Positions 1 to 10,696 of a stretch of DNA of 64,000 nucleotides are shown here, one piece after another; the stretch's first letter is position 1, and each line of letters starts with the position of its first letter. Origin of the DNA: Massilia brevitalea (GTDB taxonomy: Bacteria > Pseudomonadota > Gammaproteobacteria > Burkholderiales > Burkholderiaceae_D); contig NZ_JAULSI010000010.1 of the NCBI RefSeq assembly GCF_030711405.1, positions 1 to 64,000 of the forward strand. The letters run 5' to 3'. Below the pieces are notes generated by a model that saw only the letters and a program-made list of their open reading frames with translations, did not search any database and had not been told where the DNA came from. A program made the position numbers and the translations under genes.

Positions 1-29
1 GTTATCAGGAGGGTGGAGTCCATCACATT

Positions 30-59
30 AGGGTGGGCACTTGTGTCCACGCGGTCGTC
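30..59 (+). repeat. dispersed palindromic repeat, single arm (family A, forward)
   Basis: First of 12 sites of a dispersed palindrome whose core reads AGGGTGGGCAC, two or three loop bases, then GTGCCCACGCGG. The asymmetric flanks (AGGG on one side, GCGG on the other) give it an orientation. This copy has one change in its second arm (GTGTCCAC). It stands alone in the gap ahead of lpxC. Confidence 0.75.
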
Positions 60-152
60 CCCGCGCCTACCCCTGTCGCGTGAGCGCATCAGTCTGTTAA
101 CAACGTTTCTATGTTGCAATAGCCGGCTCCGGCAGGGTTTGAAAAGCGCAGA

Positions 153-158
153 TATAAT
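153..158 (+). promoter_or_regulatory. candidate -10 box (TATAAT) directly ahead of lpxC
   Basis: A perfect TATAAT ends six bases before the lpxC ATG, and no purine-rich ribosome site is visible in between. If used, transcription would begin at or next to the ATG and give a leaderless message. No good -35 box stands at the usual 17-base distance, so this is tentative. Confidence 0.35.
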
Positions 159-164
159 CGACCC

Positions 165-1100
165 ATGCTCAAACAACGAACCATCAAACAACTGGTGCGC
201 ACGACTGGCGTCGGGCTGCATTCCGGCCGCAAGGTCGAGTTGACGCTGCGTCCGGCCGCGCCCGATACCGGCATCGTGTTCCGCCGCGTCGACCTCGACC
301 CGGTGGTCGAATTTCCGTCCAGCGCGGACGTGGTTGGCGACACGCGCATGGCCTCGGTGCTGGTCAAGGATGCAGCGCGCGTCTCGACGGTCGAACATTT
401 GATGTCGGCCTGCGCCGGCCTGGGTATCGACAACCTCTACATCGAGGTCACGGCCGAAGAGATTCCGATCATGGACGGTTCGGCGTCGTCGTTCGTGTTC
501 CTGCTGCAGCAGGCCGGCGTGGAAGACCAGCCGGCGGCCAAGAAATTCATCCGCGTGCTGAAGGAAGTCGAAGTGCGCCACGGCACCGGCAACAACGAGA
601 AGTGGGCGCGCCTGAAGCCGCACGACGGCTACAAGCTCGACTTCTTCATCGAGTTCAACCACCCGGCGGTGGACGGCACCATGCAGAACGCCTCGGTCGA
701 CTTCGCCCAGGTGTCCTACGTGCACGACGTGGCGCGGGCGCGCACCTTCGGCTTCATGCAGGACGTGGAAAGCCTGCGCGGCATGGGCCTGGCGCGCGGC
801 GGCTCGCTGGAAAACGCGATCGTGATGGACGAGTACCGCATCCTGAACGCCGACGGCCTGCGCTACGACGACGAATTCGTGCGCCACAAGATCCTGGATG
901 CGATCGGCGACTTGTACCTGGTCGGGCACCCGCTGCTGGCCGCGTACGAAGCGCACAAGTCGGGCCACGCGCTGAACAACGAGCTGCTGCGCGCACTGCT
1001 GGCGCGGCCGGATGCGTATGAGATCGTGAGTTTCGATGCCGTCGACAGCGCGCCGCCGTCGTATGTGCGCCAGATGCGCGAGGAGTGGGCGCTGACCTGA
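165..1100 (+). CDS. lpxC: UDP-3-O-acyl-N-acetylglucosamine deacetylase LpxC
   Basis: LpxC removes the N-acetyl group from UDP-3-O-acyl-GlcNAc, the committed step of lipid A synthesis in the cytoplasm. The protein is 311 residues, the usual length. It opens with MLKQRTIKQ, has the GVGLHSG segment, the zinc-ligand region STVEHLMSA near residue 88, the second ligand region [11 protein letters not shown] near 240, and the catalytic histidine region KSGHALNN near 265. The gene normally follows ftsZ, which would lie just left of the window. In enterobacteria secM and secA follow; here a DUF721 gene on the opposite strand sits between lpxC and secA. The ATG is chosen because it gives the family's N-terminus, although it has no clear ribosome-binding site. 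Confidence 0.97.
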   Translation: MLKQRTIKQLVRTTGVGLHSGRKVELTLRPAAPDTGIVFRRVDLDPVVEFPSSADVVGDTRMASVLVKDAARVSTVEHLMSACAGLGIDNLYIEVTAEEIPIMDGSASSFVFLLQQAGVEDQPAAKKFIRVLKEVEVRHGTGNNEKWARLKPHDGYKLDFFIEFNHPAVDGTMQNASVDFAQVSYVHDVARARTFGFMQDVESLRGMGLARGGSLENAIVMDEYRILNADGLRYDDEFVRHKILDAIGDLYLVGHPLLAAYEAHKSGHALNNELLRALLARPDAYEIVSFDAVDSAPPSYVRQMREEWALT

Positions 1101-1149
1101 TCGGTCGCGCCGGCGTCGATGTGCGCATGACGGCGGCCGCATGGGTTTC

Positions 1150-1293
1150 GTAGGGTGGGCACTTGTGCCCACGCGGTCGTGCCCGTGCAGACCGCAACGC
1201 CAATTTAATATCGTAATGCCGGCGTAGGGTTGTCTTCAAACGCCGCATCAACGCGAACGGTGAAACCGCGTGGGCACAAGTGCCCACCCTACG
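1150..1293. repeat. inverted pair of family A palindromes downstream of lpxC
   Basis: The left arm (1150-1179, forward) and right arm (1265-1293, reverse) are near-perfect mirror copies with the core GTGGGCAC-TT-GTGCCCAC. About 85 bases of unrelated sequence lie between them. They fill most of the gap between the convergent lpxC and DUF721 genes, a position typical of REP/BIME-type elements. Confidence 0.8.
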
Positions 1294-1349
1294 CCCTCCG
1301 GCACACGTGACGGCCATTCACCGTTCGGCAATCCAGCCGGCGCGCCTCG

Positions 1350-1820
1350 TCAGCCCTTGCGACGCCTTTCCGCCAGCCGCTTCACCGCCGCCACCAGCGC
1401 CGCGTTCTGCGGCGTATCCGGCAGCGCATCCCCCAGTTCCTCGAAGGCGGCAACCGCCATCTCCGGCAAGGCCAGCGTGCGCATCTGCACCTGTTCCGGC
1501 ATGGCGCGCATTACCTGCACTTTCAGGCGCAGCGAATTGACCTGCCAGCCGCGCGCCAGCAAGGTCGACTGCAGCTTCGGCAGGCCCTGCTTCAGCCTTG
1601 CCGCCACCGCCGAACTCGGCACGGCCAGCACCAATACCCCTTCCTGGAACGACAGCACGTCGCAATTGCCGGCCATCGCGGGCAGGGCCGTGCCGACGTC
1701 GCGCTGCAAATCGGCCATGCGCATGGCGGCCGGCAGCAGCCGCGCCATGCGGTCGTTGGAACGCAGGAAGTCGGTGGCGTCGAAGGAAGTCGGTTTGTTG
1801 CGGGTGCCGTAGATATGCAT
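1350..1820 (-). CDS. DUF721 / DciA-like protein
   Basis: This is a small DUF721-family protein of about 156 residues. The family includes DciA, the bacterial replicative-helicase loader or modulator, and a DUF721 gene next to secA is common in Burkholderiales. The visible family core is VGTALPAMAGNCDVLSF followed by an alternating hydrophobic stretch ending SLRLKVQ; the C-terminus is short and basic. Two starts are possible: ATG at 1820, giving MHIYGTRN, and GTG at 1856, which adds 12 Ser-rich residues. Neither has a convincing ribosome site; the ATG is preferred. The gene is convergent with lpxC and divergent from secA. A helicase-loading role is inferred from the family only. Confidence 0.75.
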   Translation of the reverse strand: MHIYGTRNKPTSFDATDFLRSNDRMARLLPAAMRMADLQRDVGTALPAMAGNCDVLSFQEGVLVLAVPSSAVAARLKQGLPKLQSTLLARGWQVNSLRLKVQVMRAMPEQVQMRTLALPEMAVAAFEELGDALPDTPQNAALVAAVKRLAERRRKG

Positions 1821-1988
1821 CAGGCTGGTGGAGCTCAGGGAGGTCGATAAGGCCACAACATACCACAGCGCATGGCCCAGCGCACGCCGGCCGTACGACC
1901 GGGCACACTACGTGGCGCACTATGTGACGCACTGCACGGCACAAGGACAGGTGCGCAGCGATGCAATTTGATAACATTCTTTCTGGAA

Positions 1989-2025
1989 CCACACTTGTTA
2001 TCTGGCCGATAAGCCCCAAGTGTGG
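1989..2025. promoter_or_regulatory. long interrupted dyad ahead of secA
   Basis: The arms CCACACTTG (1989-1997) and CAAGTGTGG (2017-2025) are perfectly complementary, and inside them TTATC (1998-2002) pairs with GATAA (2008-2012). The result is a 14-bp stem with a small bulge. It lies about 110 bases before secA and just upstream of a likely -10 box, so it could be an operator covering the -35 position or, if transcription starts further upstream, a leader hairpin. Confidence 0.45.
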
Positions 2026-2035
2026 CCGCATCGCA

Positions 2036-2044
2036 TGATAAAAT
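2036..2044 (+). promoter_or_regulatory. candidate extended -10 box for secA
   Basis: TG-A-TAAAAT resembles an extended -10 element, 90 bases before the secA start. A consensus -35 box is missing; the dyad at 1989-2025 occupies that place. Confidence 0.35.
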
Positions 2045-2134
2045 CAGTCGCTTTTTGCCTTGGGCGGTCTTCGATGGGTATCTTCTTGATATCATCCCTG
2101 GCTCTTTTCGCGGCGTCTTTATAAGAAACTTAGC

Positions 2135-4918
<2,784 letters not shown>

Positions 4919-4941
4919 GCAGTCTGCTGCAATCGCCATAA

Positions 4942-4971
4942 AACGGCCGGAGCGATCCGGCCGTTTTTTTC
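4942..4971 (+). terminator. rho-independent terminator of secA
   Basis: A perfect 9-bp stem (AACGGCCGG / CCGGCCGTT) with a 6-base loop is followed by a run of T. Confidence 0.9.
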
Positions 4972-5076
4972 GTCTGTCCGGCGCTTATGCGCTTCGGGTT
5001 TTTTTCACGCCGCTAAAGTGTGCGCCGGAAACGTCCTTACAATGCTCAGCATTATTCACTCGCTGATCCTATTGTG

Positions 5077-6075
5077 ATGCATGCTGATTTCACGACCTGC
5101 GCCCGATTCCTCGCTGCGATCATGCTGTCCCTGTCCGCCGCCGGCGCATCGGCCTCATCCCTGCTGACCGAGCGCCCGGGAGGCAAGGACCACCCCCTGA
5201 TTTCCCGCTACGAAGGCGGCATCCTGTACGACTACGGCAGCAATACGCTGGGAACGGCGCGCCTGGTCGAGCGCGCCAGGAGCGGCCCGGTACTGCGCCC
5301 GGTCGAAGGCCGGCTCAGCAATCGCCTGTACTGGGGGCCGAAGGAGGTCAGTGCACTGGCGGTCTTCCGCAATTACCAGCAGGCCTTGCGCACGGCGGGA
5401 TTCGAAACGCTGTTCAGCTGCGAGACGGCCGAATGCGAAAACCTGCGCATCCAGAAAATGATCGAGGACCTCCCGCGCGAAGCGAAATGGGTAGGAAACG
5501 ATGCGATGGTAAATATCTTTAATAGCGGCAACCAGCGCGATTTCCATTACATCAGCGCGCGCAGGCAGACCGGTTCCGGCTTCACCTATGTCCAGGTGGC
5601 GCTGGCCGGACCCAGGAGCGACGGCGAAACCGCGGGCCGGACGCGCCAGTTCATCCAGATCGTCGAACCGGCCCAGGCGGAAATGGGCAAGGTCACGATC
5701 GATGCGAAAGCCATCGGCGCCGGCCTCCAGCGCGACGGCAAGATCGCGCTGTACGGCGTGAACTTCGACACCAACAAGGCGGTCTTGCGCGCCGATTCGG
5801 CCGCGCAGCTGCAAAGCATGGCCGATGCCTTGAAAGCCCAGCCGGCGATGAAGGTGCTGATCGTCGGCCACACCGATAATCAGGGCGACATCGAGGCCAA
5901 CCTGGCGCTGTCGCAGAAGCGCGCCCAGGCGGTGGTGGAAGCGCTGGCCGGCAAGTACGGCATTCCTGCCGCCCGTCTGAGCGCGCGCGGCGTGTCCAGC
6001 TTTGCGCCGGTATCGAGCAATGCCAGCGAAGAAGGGCGCGCCAGGAACCGGCGCGTCGAGATGGTCGTGCGCTGA
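5077..6075 (+). CDS. exported DUF4892-like / OmpA C-terminal domain protein (copy 1)
   Basis: This protein of about 332 residues has a signal peptide (MHADFTTCARFLAAIMLS, cleavage after an Ala/Ser-rich stretch). A DUF4892-like domain covers roughly residues 40-200, and a C-terminal OmpA-type peptidoglycan-binding domain ([36 protein letters not shown]) covers about 215-332. It should sit in the periplasm or outer membrane and hold on to peptidoglycan; its exact role is unknown. An in-frame codon at 5020 would add 19 residues before the signal peptide, so the ATG at 5077 is preferred. A close paralogue lies at 6837-7808. The DUF4892 assignment is from memory of the family. Confidence 0.8.
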   Translation: MHADFTTCARFLAAIMLSLSAAGASASSLLTERPGGKDHPLISRYEGGILYDYGSNTLGTARLVERARSGPVLRPVEGRLSNRLYWGPKEVSALAVFRNYQQALRTAGFETLFSCETAECENLRIQKMIEDLPREAKWVGNDAMVNIFNSGNQRDFHYISARRQTGSGFTYVQVALAGPRSDGETAGRTRQFIQIVEPAQAEMGKVTIDAKAIGAGLQRDGKIALYGVNFDTNKAVLRADSAAQLQSMADALKAQPAMKVLIVGHTDNQGDIEANLALSQKRAQAVVEALAGKYGIPAARLSARGVSSFAPVSSNASEEGRARNRRVEMVVR

Positions 6076-6098
6076 CCTGCCTGCATCGAGGAGAGAGC

Positions 6099-6791
6099 AT
6101 GCAACGCATCCTGAGCGCTATCGCCATTGGCCTTGGCTTCGCCGGCGCCGCCCTGGCTGCCGATACCTGCTACCTGCCGCCGCCGGGCCTGTACCAGGTC
6201 GACATCGTCAGCAACCACGCCACCCAGGGCGCCGGCGGCACGTCGAAGCGCCGTCGCACCTACGACGGACCGAGCGGGGCGGTGCACATGGAGTTCGAGC
6301 ATGCCAACGGCACGCGCAGCAATCACACCGTGGCCGGTACCGGCCCGAACCAGACCTGCATCGAGCCGGTCAAGCCGGGCGGCTTGCCGAAAAGGCTGAT
6401 GATCGACGGCTGCACGGCCACCAGGGGTGTCGTGACGAACGGCGAAATGAATGCGGTTCACACCTGCCCGTGGGGCAGCATGAAGATCAACCTGCGCCAG
6501 GTCGACGCCAAAACCTGGCAAACCACCGTCCAGCAGGTCAAGACCGGCAACGGCGACGCGGGGAACGGTGCATTCGTCGATCCCTTGCAGATGCCGATGG
6601 AACACATGCTCAAGCATGGCAATGCCGAGGAAAAGGCCGAGGCCAGGCGCCACTTCGCCGAGATGAAGGAATTTAAGGAACAGATGAAGAATGCGCCGCA
6701 GCCGGAGCCGCTGCCCGCGGGCGCGGCGGGTAGCGTCAGGGAGCAGCAATCGGTCATGCGCCTGACCCGCATCGGCGACTGCAAAGGCTGA
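6099..6791 (+). CDS. secreted protein of unknown function between two OmpA-domain paralogues
   Basis: This is a 230-residue protein with a clear signal peptide (MQRILSAIAIGLGFAGAALA, cleavage before ADTC). The mature part begins CYLPPPGLYQVDIVS and has five cysteines (near residues 23, 116, 135, 153 and 228), suggesting disulfides in the periplasm. It also has a charged helical segment at about 195-220 (HMLKHGNAEEKAEARRHF) and a C-terminal DCKG. The N-terminal half faintly recalls DUF3617-type secreted proteins, which I would not insist on. It has a good ribosome site (GAGGAGAG) and lies 23 bases after copy 1 and 45 before copy 2, so the three probably form one operon. Confidence 0.65.
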   Translation: MQRILSAIAIGLGFAGAALAADTCYLPPPGLYQVDIVSNHATQGAGGTSKRRRTYDGPSGAVHMEFEHANGTRSNHTVAGTGPNQTCIEPVKPGGLPKRLMIDGCTATRGVVTNGEMNAVHTCPWGSMKINLRQVDAKTWQTTVQQVKTGNGDAGNGAFVDPLQMPMEHMLKHGNAEEKAEARRHFAEMKEFKEQMKNAPQPEPLPAGAAGSVREQQSVMRLTRIGDCKG

Positions 6792-6836
6792 GCGCCAGGC
6801 CGCCCGGCGCCTTCCTCGCGTACCGGCAGGGCGCTG

Positions 6837-7808
6837 ATGCTGCTGGCCGCCGCGCTGCCGCTGGCGCTGCCCGTAGGCGCCGCCGACAAGACGCTGCGCG
6901 ACATACCCGGCGCGAAAGACAGTCCGCTGCTGTCGCGCTACGAAGGCTCGGTGCTGAGCGCGGCCGGCGACGATCCGCTCGGCTTCACCCGCCTGGTGGA
7001 CGTGGAGGCGGGAAAACCCGTGCTGCGCCAGGTGGAAGGCCGCATCACCAACCGCTTTTATTTCGGCCCGAAAGGCACCGGCGCGCTCGAGGTGTTCCGC
7101 GATTACCGGCAGGCGCTGGAGGCGGCCGGTTTCCAGGTGATCTATGCCTGCGAGGAGCCGCAATGCAAGAAGGACAGGACCCAGCCACTGGTGGGGAACC
7201 TGCCCCGGGAAGCGCGCGGGGTCGGCGAGAACGCCCTGGCCCGCAGCATGTTCAACAACGGTTACCAGCCCGGCTTCAACCTGATCAGCGCGCGCAAGGC
7301 CGGCGCCAATGGCGACATCCGGGTGCAGGTGGCAATGTCGGTCGATTCCGGCTCGGGCGCCACGGCCGGCCGCGTGCAGCAGCTGCTGCAGGTCGTCGAA
7401 CCCGCGACTGCCCGCACCGGCAAGGTCACGGTGGACGCCAAGGCCATCGGCGACACCCTCAAGCGCGACGGCAGGATCGCCCTGTACGGCGTGCACTTCG
7501 ACACCAACAAGGCAGTGCTCAAGCCAGAGTCGGACGAGCAGCTGAAGCAGATGGCCCAGGCCCTGGGCACGGCGCGCGACGCCAGGGTCTTCATCGTCGG
7601 CCACACCGACAACCAGGGCGACTTCGAGAACAACCTGGGCCTGTCGCAGCGGCGCGCCCAGGCGGTCGCGGATGCCTTGAGCACCCGCTTCGGCATCGCC
7701 GCCAGCCGCATGACGGCGCGCGGCGTCGCCAACCTGGCGCCGGTGGCGCCGAACGACGAGGAGGCCGGCCGCGCGCGCAACCGCCGCGTCGAGCTGGTAT
7801 TACGCTGA
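6837..7808 (+). CDS. exported DUF4892-like / OmpA C-terminal domain protein (copy 2)
   Basis: This 323-residue paralogue of the protein at 5077-6075 shares [11 protein letters not shown], the [21 protein letters not shown] middle and the whole OmpA domain ([37 protein letters not shown]). Its N-terminus [18 protein letters not shown] is hydrophobic but lacks the usual basic residues. No other in-frame ATG, GTG or TTG exists between it and the TGA at 6789, so export may be weaker or the true start may be unusual. The family suggests an envelope protein bound to peptidoglycan. The two copies differ most in the first 30 residues. Confidence 0.78.
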   Translation: MLLAAALPLALPVGAADKTLRDIPGAKDSPLLSRYEGSVLSAAGDDPLGFTRLVDVEAGKPVLRQVEGRITNRFYFGPKGTGALEVFRDYRQALEAAGFQVIYACEEPQCKKDRTQPLVGNLPREARGVGENALARSMFNNGYQPGFNLISARKAGANGDIRVQVAMSVDSGSGATAGRVQQLLQVVEPATARTGKVTVDAKAIGDTLKRDGRIALYGVHFDTNKAVLKPESDEQLKQMAQALGTARDARVFIVGHTDNQGDFENNLGLSQRRAQAVADALSTRFGIAASRMTARGVANLAPVAPNDEEAGRARNRRVELVLR

Positions 7809-7870
7809 GCAGCAGGGCGGTGCCTGGCCGGGGCGGCGCGCATGCTGCGCCGGCATACCCGCGTGCGCAG

Positions 7871-7876
7871 TACAAT
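7871..7876 (+). promoter_or_regulatory. candidate -10 box (TACAAT) for argJ
   Basis: TACAAT lies 32 bases before the argJ ATG. The same hexamer in a similar setting precedes mutT and the BMP-family gene. No clear -35 box is seen. Confidence 0.35.
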
Positions 7877-7908
7877 ATTGGATTCGTAATCTTTCAATAG
7901 AGACCACC

Positions 7909-9147
7909 ATGGCCGTGAATTCCCCCCTGCCCGTTGCCGCCGACCTGAAGCCGGTTGCCGGTATCGAGATCGGTTTTGCCGAAGCCGGCATCAAGAAGCC
8001 CAACCGCAAGGACCTGCTGGTCATGCGCCTGGCCGATGGCGCCACCGTCGCCGGCGTGTTCACCAAGAACCGCTTCTGCGCCGCGCCGGTCCAGGTGAGC
8101 AAGGCCAACCTGGCCGCCGTGACGGATGGCGGCGCACCGATCCGCGCGCTGGTGGTCAACACCGGCAACGCGAATGCCGGCACCGGCGAGACCGGCCTGG
8201 CGAATGCCCAGGCCACCTGCGCCGAAGTGGCGAAGCTGCTCGGCTGCGAAGCGGGCCAGGTGCTGCCGTTCTCGACCGGCGTGATCCTGGAGCAGCTGCC
8301 GATTGCGAAGATCGTCGCCGGCCTGCCAGCCGCAGTCAGCAACCTGACCGCGGACAACTGGTTTAACGCCGCCGAAGCGATCATGACCACCGATACCCAG
8401 CCAAAGGCGGCCTCGCGTACCGTCACCATCGGCGGCCATGCAGTCACCATGACCGGCATCAGCAAGGGCGCCGGCATGATCAAGCCGAACATGGCCACCA
8501 TGCTTGGCTACCTGGCCTTCGACGCGAAGGTGGCGCAGCCGGTGCTCGACGAACTGGTGAAGTACGCGGCCGACCGCTCGTTCAATTCGATCACCATCGA
8601 CGGCGATACCTCGACCAACGATTCCTTCATGCTGGTGGCCACCGGCGCCGGCAGCCTGGTCGTGAACGAAGCGAGCGGCGCGGATTACGAAGCCCTGCGC
8701 GATGCAGTGACGGACATTTCGCGCAACCTGGCCCAGCAGATCATCCGCGACGGTGAAGGCGCAACCAAATTCATTACCATCACCGTGGAAGAGGGACGCG
8801 ACCTGGAAGAGTGCCGCAAGATCGCCTACGCGATCGCCCACTCGCCGCTGGTGAAAACCGCCTTCTTTGCTTCGGACCCGAACCTGGGCCGCATCCTGGC
8901 CGCGGTTGGTTACGCCGGCGTGGACGACCTCGACGTCACCAAGCTCGATCTGTACCTGGACGATGTCTGGGTGGCCAAGGCCGGCGGGCGCAACCCGGAT
9001 TACCAGGAAGCCGATGGCCAGCGCGTGATGAAACAGGCCGAAATCCTGGTCCGCGTAAAGATCGCGCGCGGCGATGCCACGGCCACGGTCTGGACCTGCG
9101 ATTTGTCGCACGACTACGTCAGCATCAACGCCGACTACCGTTCGTAA
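7909..9147 (+). CDS. argJ: bifunctional glutamate N-acetyltransferase / amino-acid acetyltransferase ArgJ
   Basis: ArgJ moves the acetyl group from N-acetylornithine to glutamate in the cyclic arginine pathway, and in many bacteria also acetylates glutamate from acetyl-CoA. At 412 residues it is full length. The self-cleavage site is visible in KPNMATMLG: Thr197 would become the N-terminal nucleophile of the beta chain. Other family marks are NTGNANAGTG (84-93), DGDTSTNDS (about 227-235) and a C-terminal tail ending SINADYRS. The secA-argJ-DUF815-mutT order is a Burkholderiales arrangement, here opened by the OmpA-domain cassette. The next gene starts 7 bases after the stop. Confidence 0.97.
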   Translation: MAVNSPLPVAADLKPVAGIEIGFAEAGIKKPNRKDLLVMRLADGATVAGVFTKNRFCAAPVQVSKANLAAVTDGGAPIRALVVNTGNANAGTGETGLANAQATCAEVAKLLGCEAGQVLPFSTGVILEQLPIAKIVAGLPAAVSNLTADNWFNAAEAIMTTDTQPKAASRTVTIGGHAVTMTGISKGAGMIKPNMATMLGYLAFDAKVAQPVLDELVKYAADRSFNSITIDGDTSTNDSFMLVATGAGSLVVNEASGADYEALRDAVTDISRNLAQQIIRDGEGATKFITITVEEGRDLEECRKIAYAIAHSPLVKTAFFASDPNLGRILAAVGYAGVDDLDVTKLDLYLDDVWVAKAGGRNPDYQEADGQRVMKQAEILVRVKIARGDATATVWTCDLSHDYVSINADYRS

Positions 9148-9154
9148 AGCGGTC

Positions 9155-10054
9155 ATGACGCCGCTCGAACAGTTCCTGCACCGCGCCGAGGGCTTGATGA
9201 CGCGGCTGGAGGCGGTGCTGCCGCCGGCGGTGCCGCGCGAGCCGGACTGGAAGCGCAGCTTCGCCTTCCGCTGGCGCCGCCGTGCGGGGAATGGAGGGGG
9301 CTGGTTGCAGCCGGTGGCGCATGTATCGACCATCCGCTTCGCCGATCTGCAGCACGTGGACGCGCAAAAGCGCCAGCTGGAGCAGAACACGCGTCAGTTC
9401 GTCGCGCGTCGTCCCGCCAACAACGTGCTGCTGACGGGGGCGCGCGGGACCGGCAAGTCTTCCCTCATCAAGGCTTGCCTGAACGATTTCGCCGGCCAGG
9501 GCCTGCGCCTGATCGAGGTCGACAAGGCCGATTTGGCCGACTTGCCCGACATCGTCGATTTGGTGGCGGCGCGGCCGGAACGCTTCGTCATCTTCTGCGA
9601 CGATCTGTCGTTCGAGGAAGGCGAGGCCGGCTACAAGGCGCTGAAGGTGGCGCTGGACGGCAGCATTTCGGCGCAGTCGGACAATGTGCTGATCTATGCA
9701 ACCTCGAACCGGCGCCACCTGATGCCGGAAAAGATGTCCGATAACGCCGGTTACAAGCACGGCGAGGATGGCGATTTGCATCCGGGCGAGACGGTGGAAG
9801 AGAAGATTTCGCTGTCCGAGCGGTTTGGCTTGTGGCTGTCGTTCTATCCCTTCCGCCAGGACGATTACCTGGGCATCGTCGCGCACTGGCTGGCCAGCTT
9901 CGGCTGCACGCCGGAGCAGATCGAGGCCGCGCGGCCGCAGGCGCTGCAATGGGCGCTGGGGCGCGGCTCGCGCTCCGGGCGCGTGGCGTGGCAGTTTGCG
10001 AAAGATTACGCCGGCAAATTGCCCAGCGATGCCGGATCGGATACGGAACGCTGA
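9155..10054 (+). CDS. DUF815 family ATP-binding protein
   Basis: This is a 299-residue AAA-type ATPase of the DUF815 group. Walker A is GARGTGKSS near residue 95 and Walker B is FVIFCDDLSFEEG near 150. The sensor-like segment IYATSNRRHLMPE follows, and then the KHGEDGDLHPGETVEEK loop that marks this family. The substrate is unknown; the proteins are thought to be cytoplasmic. The ATG at 9155, just after argJ, gives MTPLEQFLHRAE and fits relatives; an earlier in-frame ATG at 9074 would overlap argJ by over 70 bases and adds a low-complexity, Thr-rich segment. It sits between argJ and mutT and probably shares the argJ transcript. Confidence 0.9.
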   Translation: MTPLEQFLHRAEGLMTRLEAVLPPAVPREPDWKRSFAFRWRRRAGNGGGWLQPVAHVSTIRFADLQHVDAQKRQLEQNTRQFVARRPANNVLLTGARGTGKSSLIKACLNDFAGQGLRLIEVDKADLADLPDIVDLVAARPERFVIFCDDLSFEEGEAGYKALKVALDGSISAQSDNVLIYATSNRRHLMPEKMSDNAGYKHGEDGDLHPGETVEEKISLSERFGLWLSFYPFRQDDYLGIVAHWLASFGCTPEQIEAARPQALQWALGRGSRSGRVAWQFAKDYAGKLPSDAGSDTER

Positions 10055-10063
10055 CCCGCTTTT

Positions 10064-10091
10064 GTAGGGTGGGCTCAAGAGCCCACCCTAC
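10064..10091. repeat. family A palindrome, perfectly symmetric copy
   Basis: GTAGGGTGGGCTC and GAGCCCACCCTAC are perfect 13-base complements around AA. This copy has the AGGG flank on both sides, unlike the other sites. It starts ten bases after the DUF815 stop and could also act as a hairpin at the transcript end. Confidence 0.8.
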
Positions 10092-10221
10092 CACCCCAAA
10101 CCCATCACCATTCCGCCCGCGCCGCCATAACAATCCATCCCATTCGTCCAGGTTATCCCATCACGCAATTTTCTATCGGCCGGAACGCAACACCCATGAT
10201 TTTCTACGCCCGCGCCTGGCG

Positions 10222-10227
10222 TACAAT
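10222..10227 (+). promoter_or_regulatory. candidate -10 box (TACAAT) for mutT
   Basis: TACAAT sits 25 bases before the mutT ATG at 10253. This position supports the ATG at 10253 over the upstream in-frame ATG at 10196, which would lie before the promoter. No strong -35 element is visible. Confidence 0.35.
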
Positions 10228-10252
10228 ACCGGGTTTTCCAACGGACTCTCTC

Positions 10253-10666
10253 ATGCAGCAAGCCGCCAGCAGGCCTATCGACGTAGCAGTCGGGATCGTG
10301 ATGCGCCCGAACGGCGACGTGCTGCTCGGCCAGCGCCCGGCGGGCAAGCCCTACGCCGGCTACTGGGAATTCCCGGGCGGTAAAGTCGAAGCGGGCGAGA
10401 GCATCTTCGCCGCCCTGCAGCGCGAATTCGTCGAAGAGCTGGGTTTGACCATCGTCGGCGCGCAAGAGTGGTGCTGCGTCGAACACGTCTACGAGCACGC
10501 CCATGTGCGGCTCCATTTTTATATCAGCCGCGACTGGCGCGGCGAACCGCAGAGCCTGGAAGGCCAGGCCTTTGCGTGGCAAGGGGCAGCAGTCGGCCTT
10601 ACCCCGCTGCTGCCCGCAACCATCCCCTTGCTCGAGTGGCTCGATCAGCTGCGCTACGCAAGGTAA
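10253..10666 (+). CDS. MutT-type Nudix hydrolase
   Basis: This 137-residue Nudix protein has the complete box GGKVEAGESIFAALQREF followed by VEELG at residues 45-67, fitting GX5EX7REUXEEXGU. By size, and by place beside argJ, the DUF815 gene and yacG, it is the MutT-like 8-oxo-dGTP diphosphatase found here in many Burkholderiales. MutT cleanses oxidised dGTP from the nucleotide pool in the cytoplasm. Substrate specificity cannot be read from sequence alone. The start MQQAASRPIDVAVG gives a compact domain. Confidence 0.88.
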   Translation: MQQAASRPIDVAVGIVMRPNGDVLLGQRPAGKPYAGYWEFPGGKVEAGESIFAALQREFVEELGLTIVGAQEWCCVEHVYEHAHVRLHFYISRDWRGEPQSLEGQAFAWQGAAVGLTPLLPATIPLLEWLDQLRYAR

Positions 10667-10696
10667 AAAGCAGTCAATCTCTGTTCAAGGACTCCT

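Noticed and set aside
1-164. Possible C-terminal end of ftsZ at the left edge
   Set aside because: ftsZ is expected upstream of lpxC, but the first 164 bases hold a repeat and no recognisable FtsZ tail.
1150-1293. Terminator for lpxC formed by the palindrome pair
   Set aside because: The hairpins lack a T run. They may affect RNA stability, but calling them terminators is not supported.
1821-2134. A secM-like secretion monitor gene upstream of secA
   Set aside because: No short frame with a signal peptide and an arrest-like C-terminus is present on the plus strand between the DUF721 gene and secA.
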